A stretch of DNA of 64,000 nt from Ruminococcus flavefaciens (GTDB lineage: Bacteria; Bacillota; Clostridia; Oscillospirales; Ruminococcaceae): assembly GCA_023662725.1 (NCBI GenBank), contig JAMPIL010000001.1, positions 1,258,449 through 1,322,448 of the forward strand, written 5' to 3'. The notes below the pieces were generated by a model. It searched no databases. It was not told the origin of the DNA and saw only the letters and a list, made by a program, of their open reading frames with translations. This document shows positions 45,338-54,890 of the stretch, in pieces; position 1 is the first letter of the stretch, and each line of letters opens with the position of its first letter. The translations under genes were made by a program, and so were the position numbers.

Positions 45338-46513
45338 TTAAGTACCTGTATCGTAGTCGATACGATCTATTTTATTATATCCTTTAAGGAAAATATAATC
45401 GTCGCTTCTGACAAATCCGGTGTAAGAATCATTTACGGCTGCCGTAGAACGAAGCTTTCCGCTGAAATCATAAGCCATAACCGCATTCTGAGTCATTATA
45501 TAGGCAAGGTCCTGAAAAACGGAAACCTCTACAGCGGGCGAATCAAGTTCTATCACAAGGGGTTCTTTTCCGCTTCCGGAGAAAAGAACGGCTGTATAGT
45601 ATCTTCTGTCATCGTTATTGACAATAACGGCAGATTTTCCGCTCATGCTTGCACCTGCCACAAGTTCTCCGTCATATTGATAAAACGAGCTGATCTGTCC
45701 GCTGGTATCGATATATCCGCAGGCGTCCGTTCCATAAATAAACGTTCCCTCGGAAGAGCCGAAAATTTCCAGACCAAGCGTATTAAATCCCGGAGAAGTC
45801 CATTTTTCTCCGCTTTCTTTAAAGTTTATCTCCTTGACATTTGTGACCAGAACGCCGTTTTCAGCCGAAACAGAGCTTAAAACGCAGCCTTCGCTTTTGT
45901 TGATAAAACTAAGATCGCTTACTCTTTCGGTACATTTTCTCTCATAGATAACGCTTCCCTTTTTATCGTAGACTATAAGCTCACAGCTATAATTGTCGGA
46001 AGTTGTTATAACCGCAGTAACTCCATCAGAACTGAGTCTTGCGAACAAAATGTTGTTATCGAAGCTTCGGCTGTATAAAACCTCGTCCTCATTCTCAACC
46101 GAGAATTCATTACCGCCGTTTTCATAAACAAGCGCTCTGCCGTTTGCTACACGAAGAACGGAATTACTGTAGGAATGCTGTCTTCTTTTAAGAAGCGTTC
46201 CGTCCATATCGTAAAAATAGAGGTATGTATCATTCTGAACGATAATTTTATTAACGGTATACCTGAGCTGATAATCATTTCCGCCGCTTACTTCAATAGG
46301 AAAATTGCCATCCGCAAGCTTACCGGAATTGACTATAGTTTTATACTGTTTGCCTATTCCACGCAGCTTGGGATACCATATATCAAAGGTAAAGGCAAGA
46401 GCAGCTATGATTCCGGCAACAAGGAGAAAAACGGTAAGTTTTATCAGCCGTTTTTTTCTTTTTTTTCGGTTTTTGAGATCGACTATATCGTCGGCATCGT
46501 ACATATTGGGCAC
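45338..46513 (-). CDS. DUF5711 membrane-anchored beta-propeller-like protein
   Basis: After a short cytoplasmic segment with a Lys/Arg block (NRKKRKKRLIK) comes one membrane helix (LTVFLLVAGIIAALAFTFDI) and about 330 extracytoplasmic residues of repeating beta-strand units (TYLYFYDMDGTLLKRRQHS; CELIVYDKKGSVIYERKC; AVMAYDFSGKLRSTA), which suggests a propeller. It matches the DUF5711 pattern; function unknown. I favour the GTG at 46513, eight bases after AAAGGGG; a TTG at 46531 lies upstream of that site. The gene sits 19 bases before the cvpA-like gene. Confidence 0.75.
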   Translation of the reverse strand: MPNMYDADDIVDLKNRKKRKKRLIKLTVFLLVAGIIAALAFTFDIWYPKLRGIGKQYKTIVNSGKLADGNFPIEVSGGNDYQLRYTVNKIIVQNDTYLYFYDMDGTLLKRRQHSYSNSVLRVANGRALVYENGGNEFSVENEDEVLYSRSFDNNILFARLSSDGVTAVITTSDNYSCELIVYDKKGSVIYERKCTERVSDLSFINKSEGCVLSSVSAENGVLVTNVKEINFKESGEKWTSPGFNTLGLEIFGSSEGTFIYGTDACGYIDTSGQISSFYQYDGELVAGASMSGKSAVIVNNDDRRYYTAVLFSGSGKEPLVIELDSPAVEVSVFQDLAYIMTQNAVMAYDFSGKLRSTAAVNDSYTGFVRSDDYIFLKGYNKIDRIDYDTGT

Positions 46514-46569
46514 GAGCGTATCCCCTTTCAAAAAATAATCTCTTTATTGATCGTGATTCGCATTCTTTT

Positions 46570-47304
46570 TTAATAAAAAACTTTATTAAGATAAAGTCCG
46601 TGAGCCATTGCCGTTCTTCCTGCACGAAGTCTATCCCTCGCCGCAAGTATTTCCGGAATTTCATGAATAGATATCCGTCCCTCGTTTACGTCAATAAGCG
46701 TCCCGACAATTATCCTAATCATATTATACAAAAAACCGTTGCCTTTTACAAGCATTGTCACCGAATCTCCACAATTTTCTATTTCAAAAGAATAAATAGT
46801 TCTTACGGTTGTTGAAACATTTGTACAATCCGCACAAAACGATGCAAAATCATGTTCTCCGACAAAATATTCTGCGGCAATTCTTGCTTTTTCTGTATCA
46901 AATTTCCGCCTGTAATGGAACATCAGATCAGTCGCAAACGGATTTTTGGATTCACTGCAATGAAGTTTATAAATGTATTCTTTGCCTTTACAGTCAAATC
47001 TTGCATGAAAATCAAGCGGAGCCTCCTCACAGCTTAAAATGGAAATATCATCCGGAAGCTCACCGTTTACTCCTCTTATAAATCCTCTTTCGGATATAAG
47101 ACTATTCGTTTTAACGTTAAAGCAGAACTCGTTTGCGTGAACTCCGGTATCAGTCCTTGAACATCCGACTATCGTAATCGGTTCATTAAGAACCTTTGAA
47201 AGGCTTTTTTCAAGAACCTCCTGTACCGTTACCGCATTGCTCTGCCGCTGAAATCCGTGATAATTGGTTCCCCGATATGCTGTTATAACTTTAAGATTCC
47301 GCAT
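46570..47304 (-). CDS. truA: tRNA pseudouridine(38-40) synthase
   Basis: TruA isomerises uridines in the anticodon stem-loop of tRNAs. The protein (244 aa, normal) starts MRNLKVITAYRGTNYHGFQR and has the catalytic aspartate in CSRTDTGVHA, followed by DDISILSCEEAPLDFHARFD and FLYNMIRIIVGTLIDV. I chose the ATG at 47304, six bases after GGAGG; it overlaps the end of the yfhO-like gene by 14 bases. Confidence 0.95.
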   Translation of the reverse strand: MRNLKVITAYRGTNYHGFQRQSNAVTVQEVLEKSLSKVLNEPITIVGCSRTDTGVHANEFCFNVKTNSLISERGFIRGVNGELPDDISILSCEEAPLDFHARFDCKGKEYIYKLHCSESKNPFATDLMFHYRRKFDTEKARIAAEYFVGEHDFASFCADCTNVSTTVRTIYSFEIENCGDSVTMLVKGNGFLYNMIRIIVGTLIDVNEGRISIHEIPEILAARDRLRAGRTAMAHGLYLNKVFY

Positions 47305-50239
47305 CATTTTCCTCCAAGGCGTTAGCGTCTGCATCATGAATTGTCTCTTGTTTCTCCGGTCTGAAAATTACCTTCGCATCAGCCTCCGGAGCAATTTTAT
47401 TCTCCTCCGCCTGATCGTATATATCTTCTAAACCGATAAAATTTGTGTAATCCTCTTCCGAAACGTACACAGCGGTATCGCTTTCTTTTTCGGAAAGAGC
47501 AGCTATTCTCTTTTTCTTTCTTCTGCTCTCAAACCATATCAGAAGCAATATCACAGCAAGACTTGTTCCGGATATAATAACTCCCTCGATAAATCCCTCG
47601 GGAACATATTTCAGCCTGATATCATGCTCTCCTGCAGAAACTTTTACGCCCAGCATCGACTGCATAAGCTTGACTGTTTCTGCCTTTTCACCGTCAATAT
47701 AAACGCTCCATCCCTTTTCATACGGAATCGAAAGGAACATAACTCCGTCTTGAAGAGCGTTTATCTTTCCCTCTATTTCCGTATCGCCGAAGCTTGTTAT
47801 CTCAAGCTGTTCATCGGCTAAATTATTGTACGCTTTTTCAAAAGTTTCCTGTCTTAAAGTGTAAACCATAAGCTTATAATTGCCGGAATTTTTTCCTTTT
47901 GTTATGTTGAATTGGACCGTTGAAGTTTCTCCGACCTGAGCATCGCCCATCGGGAAAACTATCGGGTAGCTTTTAAGAAGATCGCCGCTGTCAATAATTT
48001 TTCCCTCGCATTCTATCACAAGATTATCGCATACTCCACCGTTTGCGCTTGCATAACCGTAAAGATATGAGCCTTCAAATCCGTTAAACGTATATTTAAC
48101 GCTTGCTTCTTCATTGTGGCTGTCTTCAACGGAGAAAGTATAACTGCCAAACCCACTCTGAGTTACCTTGATATTGTTGTATTCTGCGGACACAACTTCA
48201 TGTGCGTTGAAAACCGATTCATCAATTCCGGCAGCAAGCTTTAAAAGCGCATTCTGATATTCAAACGGATTAAATGCGGCGCTGTCCTGCATATTGAGTA
48301 TCTTCTCGTCCATCATAAAACCGATAGAGAGCGGATACTTATTTCTGTATAAATGTGAAGAACCGGCTTCTCCGACGTATTCCATAGCCATTTCTTCGCT
48401 GTTAAGATATCCGTTCTTTTTAATAAGATACTTTATTCCCATAAGCGAATTAACAACGGGAGTTGAAGTTCTGTAGTAATATCTGTTTCCGGCTTCAGAA
48501 GCGTAAAGTCCGAGCCGTTTGCAGAAGGTCGTTACAGAAACGTTTGCTGCTGATGAGAACTGTGAAAGACCATAATATCCGTAAGCCGAACTGTCATTAA
48601 GAGTCCACGTCGATGTCATTTCTGTCCTGTAAAACGGAGAATCATCGGTATTGGCAGCCATGCTCAGAAGTGACTGCGCTTCCTTGTAATTCGTCGGATA
48701 ATTGTCATACGCCGTTGTTCCGACAGTTTCGACTCCAAGTCTTGCGTTGCAAACAAATTCGGAAAAAACTGCCGCCGCAAGTGCAAAACTCATAAGAGTA
48801 TTTCTCACATACTTCTTTTTAAACGGGAAAACTTTTGCTGCAAGGAAAATAAGCAGAAACGCTCCCGTGACTATCATCGAGCTTTTAACAGCCGATGCTT
48901 TTATAAAATCCTTACCCTTTGCCATATAATTCAGATAAAATACTGCCGCCGGAGCAAAAAGCATGAGAATAAGCTGATAAACTTTTATTCCACGTTTAAG
49001 AAGAATATCATAAGCCCTGAATGCTGCGGCTGCAAGAACGAAACTGAAAATAAATGCAAAGCGATAGGGAATCTGATTAGTAAAATGAAAACCGTGCCAT
49101 ATAAAGTTCAATTTGTTCATGTTGCAGCTTACAACGATCACTGCCAGCATTACAAGAGCCGATATCTTCTCTCTTATTTTTATGCCGAACGAAAGCAGAA
49201 ATACCCCGAAAAGAACTATTGCAAGCATTCCGCAGGCAAAGTTCGGGAGCCCATCAACCTTGGTCGGAGCATTGTAAGAAAGCAGATTCGCAAGAATATC
49301 CGTCCATTTTTCATAATAGGATGTCTCTTCCGGAAATTTATTATTTGCACTGTAGGTCAGTTTCAGTCCGAAATAAGCCGGAAGAAGCATAAATGCTCCA
49401 AGAGCTAGGGCAAGAACCGACGATCTCAGCATTATCCAGAATCTGTGAAACCATACCTTTATGCCTTTAAATTCGATTATACCGGACGCTGCAAACATGA
49501 ATACCGAGAAAATGCAGGTAAAAAATGCGATATAATAATTCGATACAAGTGAAAGCGCAAGAGCAAATGTGAATGTTTTCCACCTTCCCTCACGGCATAT
49601 CGCAACAATTCCCAGCATAACAAGCGGGAAAAGAGCTATAGTATCAAACCACATTACATTCCAGTAATAACCAAGGGTATAACTGCAAAGAGCATACATT
49701 ACCGAGAATATACAAATTGAAAAATCCTTGCGTTGATAAGTATATCTGAGGAAACTGCTGAAAAAAGCTCCGGAGAATCCTATCTTTGCAATAAGGATAA
49801 ACGTCAATGCGTCACGGACATGATCTGCGTCGAAAAAAATCGATATCCAGTTAAGCGGACTGGCGGAATAATAGGATATCAGCGACAGGAAATTCGTTCC
49901 CAGACCGTTCTGCCATGAATAAAGAAACGAACCACCTGTGAGAAGTTTTTCCCGAACTACCCTAAAAAAAGGGAAATACTGATGCCAGAGGTCAACAACG
50001 AGCATTTGTCTGTCGCCGAACGGATGTATACCGTTATCTGCGAAAGCAAAGGTCATTATTGCTGCCGGAATCAAAAATGACAGCAGGAAATAAAAGACTC
50101 CCTTTTCATACATTATATCGTAGCATTTGCCTTTTTTGAACTGATTCCATTTTTTTCTTGTTTTGTTAAAGATATTCTTTGTTTTCTTTCTTCTGCGAGG
50201 TTTCTCTTCAAGAATGACCTCTTCTCTTTCGTTCTCCAT
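47291..50239 (-). CDS. YfhO-family large membrane protein
   Basis: The 982-residue protein has about 13 helices in its first 520 residues, then a large extracytoplasmic beta-rich domain with PYEKGWSVYIDGEKAETVKL and SAGEHDIRLKYVPEGF, a final helix (GVIISGTSLAVILLLIWF) and an acidic cytoplasmic tail. This is the YfhO/GT-C-like family; Bacillus YfhO and Listeria GtlA-type relatives glycosylate lipoteichoic or wall teichoic acids. A role in decorating a surface polymer is plausible. It starts the yfhO-truA-DUF5711-cvpA-clpE run downstream of the ECF genes. Confidence 0.85.
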   Translation of the reverse strand: MENEREEVILEEKPRRRKKTKNIFNKTRKKWNQFKKGKCYDIMYEKGVFYFLLSFLIPAAIMTFAFADNGIHPFGDRQMLVVDLWHQYFPFFRVVREKLLTGGSFLYSWQNGLGTNFLSLISYYSASPLNWISIFFDADHVRDALTFILIAKIGFSGAFFSSFLRYTYQRKDFSICIFSVMYALCSYTLGYYWNVMWFDTIALFPLVMLGIVAICREGRWKTFTFALALSLVSNYYIAFFTCIFSVFMFAASGIIEFKGIKVWFHRFWIMLRSSVLALALGAFMLLPAYFGLKLTYSANNKFPEETSYYEKWTDILANLLSYNAPTKVDGLPNFACGMLAIVLFGVFLLSFGIKIREKISALVMLAVIVVSCNMNKLNFIWHGFHFTNQIPYRFAFIFSFVLAAAAFRAYDILLKRGIKVYQLILMLFAPAAVFYLNYMAKGKDFIKASAVKSSMIVTGAFLLIFLAAKVFPFKKKYVRNTLMSFALAAAVFSEFVCNARLGVETVGTTAYDNYPTNYKEAQSLLSMAANTDDSPFYRTEMTSTWTLNDSSAYGYYGLSQFSSAANVSVTTFCKRLGLYASEAGNRYYYRTSTPVVNSLMGIKYLIKKNGYLNSEEMAMEYVGEAGSSHLYRNKYPLSIGFMMDEKILNMQDSAAFNPFEYQNALLKLAAGIDESVFNAHEVVSAEYNNIKVTQSGFGSYTFSVEDSHNEEASVKYTFNGFEGSYLYGYASANGGVCDNLVIECEGKIIDSGDLLKSYPIVFPMGDAQVGETSTVQFNITKGKNSGNYKLMVYTLRQETFEKAYNNLADEQLEITSFGDTEIEGKINALQDGVMFLSIPYEKGWSVYIDGEKAETVKLMQSMLGVKVSAGEHDIRLKYVPEGFIEGVIISGTSLAVILLLIWFESRRKKKRIAALSEKESDTAVYVSEEDYTNFIGLEDIYDQAEENKIAPEADAKVIFRPEKQETIHDADANALEENDAES

Positions 50240-50274
50240 TTTATTCCTCTCTGATCTTTGCCTGATTTCTCTAT

Positions 50275-51081
50275 TTATTTAAATAATATCCCCATAGCTA
50301 TTGAAGCTGCAAGAAAAAGTATCGTTATCGCCAGAGCAACATAATCCCTCGGAGCTGATTTAAGCTGACGAAGTCTTGTTCTGCCGTCTCCTCCGTTATA
50401 ACAGCGGCATTCCATTGCCGTTGCAAGCTCGTCTGCTCTTCTGAAAGCTGAAACAAAAAGCGGGACAAGTATCGATATTAGATTCCTTGCACGATTTTTA
50501 AAGCTTCCGGAGTCTATCTCTGCTCCTCTTGCCTTTTGTGCGGAGATGATTTTGTCCGTTTCTTCGATAAGAGTCGGGATAAATCTCAGCGCTATCGACA
50601 TCATCATTGCAAGCTCGTGAACGGGAAATCTCAGTTTTTTCAGCGGCGAGAGAAGCCTTTCTATCGCATCCGTGAGCGTGATCGGCGAAGTCGTATACGT
50701 TAGCAGAGACGTTCCCATAATGAGCAATATTATCCTGATTATCATGAATATGCTTATATTTAGTCCCTCGTCCGTTATTTTTATGAACTTCCACTGCCAT
50801 AAAATTTCTCCAGAATTGACCAGAATAAGATTCAGAACAGCCGTTATCAGAAGAAACGGAACAAGCGGCTTCACGCTTTTAATGAACATTTTAAGCCTGA
50901 TCTTTGAAAAGAATATCGCCATGAACGTAAAAACTGCTCCTGCCGCAAGACAGATAATGGAATCGCCCGTAAACAGCATTATAATGAAAAGCACGGTGAT
51001 AACTATCTTAAATCTTGGGTCGAGCCTGTGAATAATGCTGTTTCCCGGAAAATACTGTCCTATTGTAATATCTCTCAGCAC
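50275..51081 (-). CDS. ecfT: Energy-coupling factor transporter transmembrane protein
   Basis: EcfT is the shared membrane scaffold that couples ATP hydrolysis in the EcfA pair to vitamin-binding S components. The 268-residue protein begins ITIGQYFPGNSIIHRLDPRF (family signature) and has the two coupling-helix motifs AQKARGAEID and AMECRCYNGG. The start is GTG 51081, nine bases after AGGAGG, overlapping the ecfA2 stop by 7 bases. No S component lies in the window, so this is a group II shared module. Confidence 0.93.
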   Translation of the reverse strand: MLRDITIGQYFPGNSIIHRLDPRFKIVITVLFIIMLFTGDSIICLAAGAVFTFMAIFFSKIRLKMFIKSVKPLVPFLLITAVLNLILVNSGEILWQWKFIKITDEGLNISIFMIIRIILLIMGTSLLTYTTSPITLTDAIERLLSPLKKLRFPVHELAMMMSIALRFIPTLIEETDKIISAQKARGAEIDSGSFKNRARNLISILVPLFVSAFRRADELATAMECRCYNGGDGRTRLRQLKSAPRDYVALAITILFLAASIAMGILFK

Positions 51082-51941
51082 TTTGCCGTTCCTCCTCTTA
51101 GCTTTTTCAGCAAAAGATTTTTAGCGTATTCAACCGTATAAACGTCCTTACCGAAATCCAATCCACGCTCTTTAAGCTTTTCAAAAACCCTTGTTATCTG
51201 AGGAACATCGAGTCCGATCTCTGATATCTCCTTAGACCTCGCAAAAACCTTGACTGTTTCGTCATAGCAAAAAAGTCTGGAATTGCTCATTACAAGAATT
51301 TTATCAGCGAACGAAGCGATATCCTCCATGCTGTGGGAAACGATAAGAATAGTATTTTTCGTACGTCTGTGATAGGCTTTTATATGTTCAAGAATCTTAT
51401 CTCTTCCGGCAGGATCAAGACCTGCGGTCGGTTCGTCAAGGATAAGAACCTTTGGCTGCATCGCCATAACTCCGGCAATAGCAACACGTCTTTTCTGTCC
51501 GCCTGAAAGCTCGAACGGAGAACGCTCCATAAGCTCTTCGGAAAGACCGATATCATGAGCAGTTTCAAGAACACGCCGTTTGATCTCAGCTTCATCGAGT
51601 CCCATATTTTTCGGACCGAAGGCAATATCCTTGTAAACAGTCTCCTCGAAAATCTGATATTCGGGATACTGAAAAACAAGTCCGACCTGAAAACGGACAT
51701 CACGAATTTTCGATTTATCTTCCCATATATCCTTTCCATCAAGAAGTATCTTTCCCGAAGTCGGCTTTAAAAGACCGTTGAAATGCTGTATCAGCGTAGA
51801 TTTTCCGGAACCCGTATGTCCCATAACTCCGATCATTTCGCCCTCTTCGATCACAAGATTAACATGATCTACCGCCGTTTTTTCAAAAGGCGTTCCAACG
51901 CTGTAGGTATACGTCAGTTCCTGTGTTTCAAGAATTGCCAA
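51075..51941 (-). CDS. ecfA2: Energy-coupling factor transporter ATP-binding protein EcfA2
   Basis: The 288-residue ATPase has Walker A GHTGSGKST, Q-loop VFQYPEYQIFEETVYKDIAF, signature LSGGQKRRVAIAG, Walker B VLILDEPTAGLDP and an H-loop SHSM. The YPEYQIFEETV segment is typical for EcfA2. It pairs with EcfA1 on EcfT. The order ecfA1-small membrane protein-ecfA2-ecfT is the usual one except for the inserted small gene. Confidence 0.94.
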   Translation of the reverse strand: MAILETQELTYTYSVGTPFEKTAVDHVNLVIEEGEMIGVMGHTGSGKSTLIQHFNGLLKPTSGKILLDGKDIWEDKSKIRDVRFQVGLVFQYPEYQIFEETVYKDIAFGPKNMGLDEAEIKRRVLETAHDIGLSEELMERSPFELSGGQKRRVAIAGVMAMQPKVLILDEPTAGLDPAGRDKILEHIKAYHRRTKNTILIVSHSMEDIASFADKILVMSNSRLFCYDETVKVFARSKEISEIGLDVPQITRVFEKLKERGLDFGKDVYTVEYAKNLLLKKLRGGTAKC

Positions 51942-51955
51942 TGTTTTATCTCCTT

Positions 51956-52267
51956 TTACTGCTTGTTCCCACGATATAGTTTGAAAGATTTCATTTCAGC
52001 CGTTGGCTTTTTTGTCATTCTGATTCTGGTGCGTAAGAAAATTACCACTACAGCTATTGTTATAATAACTGCTGCTTCAACATATTTCAATGCATCTTTG
52101 CCTTCAAGCAGCCAGCTCACGAGCTTATAAGGAAGTATCGCCAGTATTGCTATATAAACATATGTACTTGCTCTGAACAGAACATATACAAGAGCATTGG
52201 CAAAATTATCTGCATCTGCTTTTGTTATTTTTCTTGTATTTTCTTCAGTATTCAAATCTTTTTTCAT
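51956..52267 (-). CDS. Small two-helix membrane protein within the ECF operon
   Basis: The 103-residue protein has two hydrophobic segments (ALVYVLFRASTYVYIAILAI; AAVIITIAVVVIFLRTRI), an acidic N-terminus and a basic C-terminus. I recognise no family. It lies between ecfA1 (23 bases upstream) and ecfA2 (14 bases downstream), a place normally without a gene. A role as an accessory of the ECF module is only suggested by position. Confidence 0.7.
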   Translation of the reverse strand: MKKDLNTEENTRKITKADADNFANALVYVLFRASTYVYIAILAILPYKLVSWLLEGKDALKYVEAAVIITIAVVVIFLRTRIRMTKKPTAEMKSFKLYRGNKQ

Positions 52268-52290
52268 ATTTTCCCCCTCAGCAAAATTAT

Positions 52291-53139
52291 TTATTTTAAC
52301 ATCTTATACAACGCTTCCACGCATTCATCCTCTGAAATTATTTCCGGAGAAATATCAAATCCCTCTCGTCGAAGCTCCCAGACAAGCTCTGTTACCTGCG
52401 GAACATCGAGTCCGATCTCCTTTAGCTTTTCAACCTGTGAGAAAACTTTTTCCGGTTTATCATCAAGTATAATTCTTCCCTTGTCCATAACTGCGACTCT
52501 ATCGCACTTCGCCGCTTCATCCATATAGTGAGTGATAAGCACTATAGTTATACCCTGTTCACGGTTCATACGCTGAATAGTCGCCATAACCTCTTTACGT
52601 CCCTGCGGATCGAGCATTGCTGTCGGTTCATCAAGGATTATACAGTCCGGCTGCATTGCAATAATTCCCGCAATGGCTACACGCTGCTTCTGACCGCCTG
52701 AAAGCTGGCTCGGAGAATGAAGTCTGTATTCGTACATATTGACCGCTTTCAGAGCGTCGTCAACACGTTTTCTCATCTCTTCATACGGAACTCCGAGATT
52801 TTCCAGCGCAAACGCAACATCCTCTTCAACTATCGAAGAAACTATCTGGTTATCGGGATTCTGAAAAACCATTCCGGCACGCTGACGAAGATCGAAGAGC
52901 CTGCTGTCGTCGGACGTATCGATTCCGTCAACCATAACCTTTCCGCTTGTCGGAACAAGAATTGCATTAAGATGCTTGGCAAGAGTTGATTTGCCCGAAC
53001 CGTTATGTCCTAAAACCGCCACAAATTCGCCCTTTTTTATGTTAAAGTCAATGCCTTTCAGAACCTCTTTCGGTTCAGAATTTTCATCGCCGGGGCTATA
53101 GCTGAAATGCAGGTCTTTGATTTCTATGATATTCTCCAT
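52291..53139 (-). CDS. ecfA1: Energy-coupling factor transporter ATP-binding protein EcfA1
   Basis: The 282-residue ATPase has Walker [11 protein letters not shown]-loop [20 protein letters not shown] (typical EcfA1), signature [13 protein letters not shown], Walker [14 protein letters not shown] and HYM in the H-loop. I favour the ATG at 53139, which starts [14 protein letters not shown] eight bases after the preceding stop; an in-frame ATG at 53160 overlaps that gene. Neither start has a strong ribosome site, so the exact start is uncertain. Confidence 0.93.
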   Translation of the reverse strand: MENIIEIKDLHFSYSPGDENSEPKEVLKGIDFNIKKGEFVAVLGHNGSGKSTLAKHLNAILVPTSGKVMVDGIDTSDDSRLFDLRQRAGMVFQNPDNQIVSSIVEEDVAFALENLGVPYEEMRKRVDDALKAVNMYEYRLHSPSQLSGGQKQRVAIAGIIAMQPDCIILDEPTAMLDPQGRKEVMATIQRMNREQGITIVLITHYMDEAAKCDRVAVMDKGRIILDDKPEKVFSQVEKLKEIGLDVPQVTELVWELRREGFDISPEIISEDECVEALYKMLK

Positions 53140-53147
53140 TTGCTCTC

Positions 53148-54011
53148 TCACTTCTGCCATATGGCTGTTGAACCGCAGGGAAGAGTCATTCCCGTTGATT
53201 TTACGGGCAGACCGATTTCATCAAAGCTTACCTCGCCGCCGAATTTATCGGTTAAAACAGTACCGAGGATATATCCCATAACGGACGGCGAAAGTCCGGT
53301 CGTATAGCTGTTTATGAGGAAGAACAGCGGATTATCGGAAAGAACTCCCGAACAAAGCTTAACAAGATCGTAAACGCAGTTTTCCAGTTTCCAGACTTCT
53401 CCTCCAGGTCCTCTTCCGTAGCTCGGAGGATCCATGATAACGGCGTCGTATTTTTTTCCACGGCGTATTTCACGGGCAATAAATTTCTCACAGTCGTCAA
53501 CTATCCAGCGAACCGGCTTATCGGAAAGTCCGGAAGCGGCGGCATTCTCCCTCGCCCACTGAACCATGCCCTTTGAGGCGTCAACATGACATACTGAAGC
53601 TCCGGCAGCAGCACAGGCAAGAGTAGCTCCGCCTGTATACGCAAAAAGATTCAGAACGTTTATATCACGTCCTGCATTCTGAATTTTCTCTGTCATGAAA
53701 TCCCAGTTCACTGCCTGCTCTGGGAAGAGTCCCGTATGCTTGAATCCGGTCGGACGGATGTTGAACATAAGCTCTTTATAGCTTATCGTCCACGATTCAG
53801 GGATTCGTCTGCGAAACTCCCATTTTCCTCCTCCCGCATTGGAGCGATGGTAATGACCGTCCGCCCTGTTCCAGAGCGAATTTGTTTTGTCCGTTTTCCA
53901 GATTATCTGGGGATCGGGTCTTACAAGACTGATATCGCCCCATGTTTCAAGCTTTTCGCCGTCTGATGTATCATGTATAATATAATCTATCCAATTTTTA
54001 GCTGTTCTCAA
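53148..54011 (-). CDS. RlmI/RlmK-like class I SAM methyltransferase without PUA domain
   Basis: The 287-residue protein contains [15 protein letters not shown] motif I ([20 protein letters not shown]), [20 protein letters not shown] and [17 protein letters not shown], typical of the RlmI/RlmK family of 23S rRNA m5C/m7G methyltransferases. The N-terminal PUA domain is absent; a beta-rich segment ([20 protein letters not shown]) replaces it. RNA is the likely substrate, though the site is unknown. Confidence 0.85.
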   Translation of the reverse strand: MRTAKNWIDYIIHDTSDGEKLETWGDISLVRPDPQIIWKTDKTNSLWNRADGHYHRSNAGGGKWEFRRRIPESWTISYKELMFNIRPTGFKHTGLFPEQAVNWDFMTEKIQNAGRDINVLNLFAYTGGATLACAAAGASVCHVDASKGMVQWARENAAASGLSDKPVRWIVDDCEKFIAREIRRGKKYDAVIMDPPSYGRGPGGEVWKLENCVYDLVKLCSGVLSDNPLFFLINSYTTGLSPSVMGYILGTVLTDKFGGEVSFDEIGLPVKSTGMTLPCGSTAIWQK

Positions 54012-54027
54012 ATTAATTCTCCTTATA

Positions 54028-54882
54028 TCAGCAGCACTGTAAAATCAGCTGCACATTATTAAAATTTCGCTCTGCAAGGTCTTTTTTCCGAATATAGAAA
54101 TAAATTCTTCCGCAGTCTCCGAACATAAGCTCATAGTCGTCCGTTTCTACAGTATCCAGCTGAAACAGCAGAATCCAATCCGCCGCTTTCTTTTCAACAT
54201 CGGCTTTTTCTTCTTCGGAAGTATCCGGAATGCCGTTTCCGTAATCATAGCCTCTCGATACATATTCGCATTCGTACTGCATAATATCCTGAATCATATC
54301 TGCATAGCCGAGAAGTTTTATTCTTACATCATCCGAAAACTCGCTTTCACGCAGTTCTTGGTAAATATCATAATCATCGTCCTGAAAATCCGCATTATAA
54401 AACTCGTACACCTCACCGGAATCGGGGACATCGGAAACACTGATAAATTCCGGAGTTTTTTCCGGAATAATATAATCCCTATCCAAAGTTTCCGGAAAAT
54501 CCGTCTGTTTCAGCAAAGAAAGGTCGCCGTCATAATAAAAAACTCTCGCCGCACCTTTATCTTCCGGAGAATATCCCAATGTCATAGTTCCAAGTTCATA
54601 GAAAAAATAAAGCATTCCGGTATCGGGGAGCAGATTGTCCTTATCATACGGCTTTATTTCGGCGCAGTTTATCTGAGCGATAAATGAAAGCGGACGGTTT
54701 TCCGTAACGCCGTTAAAATCCTCCCCCTCGTAATAAGACCAATCAAAATCGGACGGAAGATCCGGTTTGCCTCCGATTTTTGTTTGCAAAGGCTCTGCTT
54801 TTTTGTCAGTCAGTTTCAAAAAAACTGCATTTTTTGCATACTGACGTGCAAAGCTTTCGATATATTCTCTATTTATACCCAT
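54028..54882 (-). CDS. DUF1963 (YwqG-like) protein
   Basis: The roughly 284-residue protein shows the DUF1963 pattern: IGGKPDLPSDFDWSYYEGED, LSFIAQINCAEIKPYD, GMLYFFYELGTMTLGY, and near the end WILLFQLDTVETDDYELMFG, GDCGRIYFYIRKKDLAERNF. Such proteins are common in Firmicutes and often lie near toxin-immunity or housekeeping genes; function unknown. I chose the ATG at 54882 because the upstream ATG (54912) lies inside the preceding gene; AGAAGGA lies 11 bases before it. Confidence 0.82.
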   Translation of the reverse strand: MGINREYIESFARQYAKNAVFLKLTDKKAEPLQTKIGGKPDLPSDFDWSYYEGEDFNGVTENRPLSFIAQINCAEIKPYDKDNLLPDTGMLYFFYELGTMTLGYSPEDKGAARVFYYDGDLSLLKQTDFPETLDRDYIIPEKTPEFISVSDVPDSGEVYEFYNADFQDDDYDIYQELRESEFSDDVRIKLLGYADMIQDIMQYECEYVSRGYDYGNGIPDTSEEEKADVEKKAADWILLFQLDTVETDDYELMFGDCGRIYFYIRKKDLAERNFNNVQLILQCC

Positions 54883-54890
54883 ATACAATA

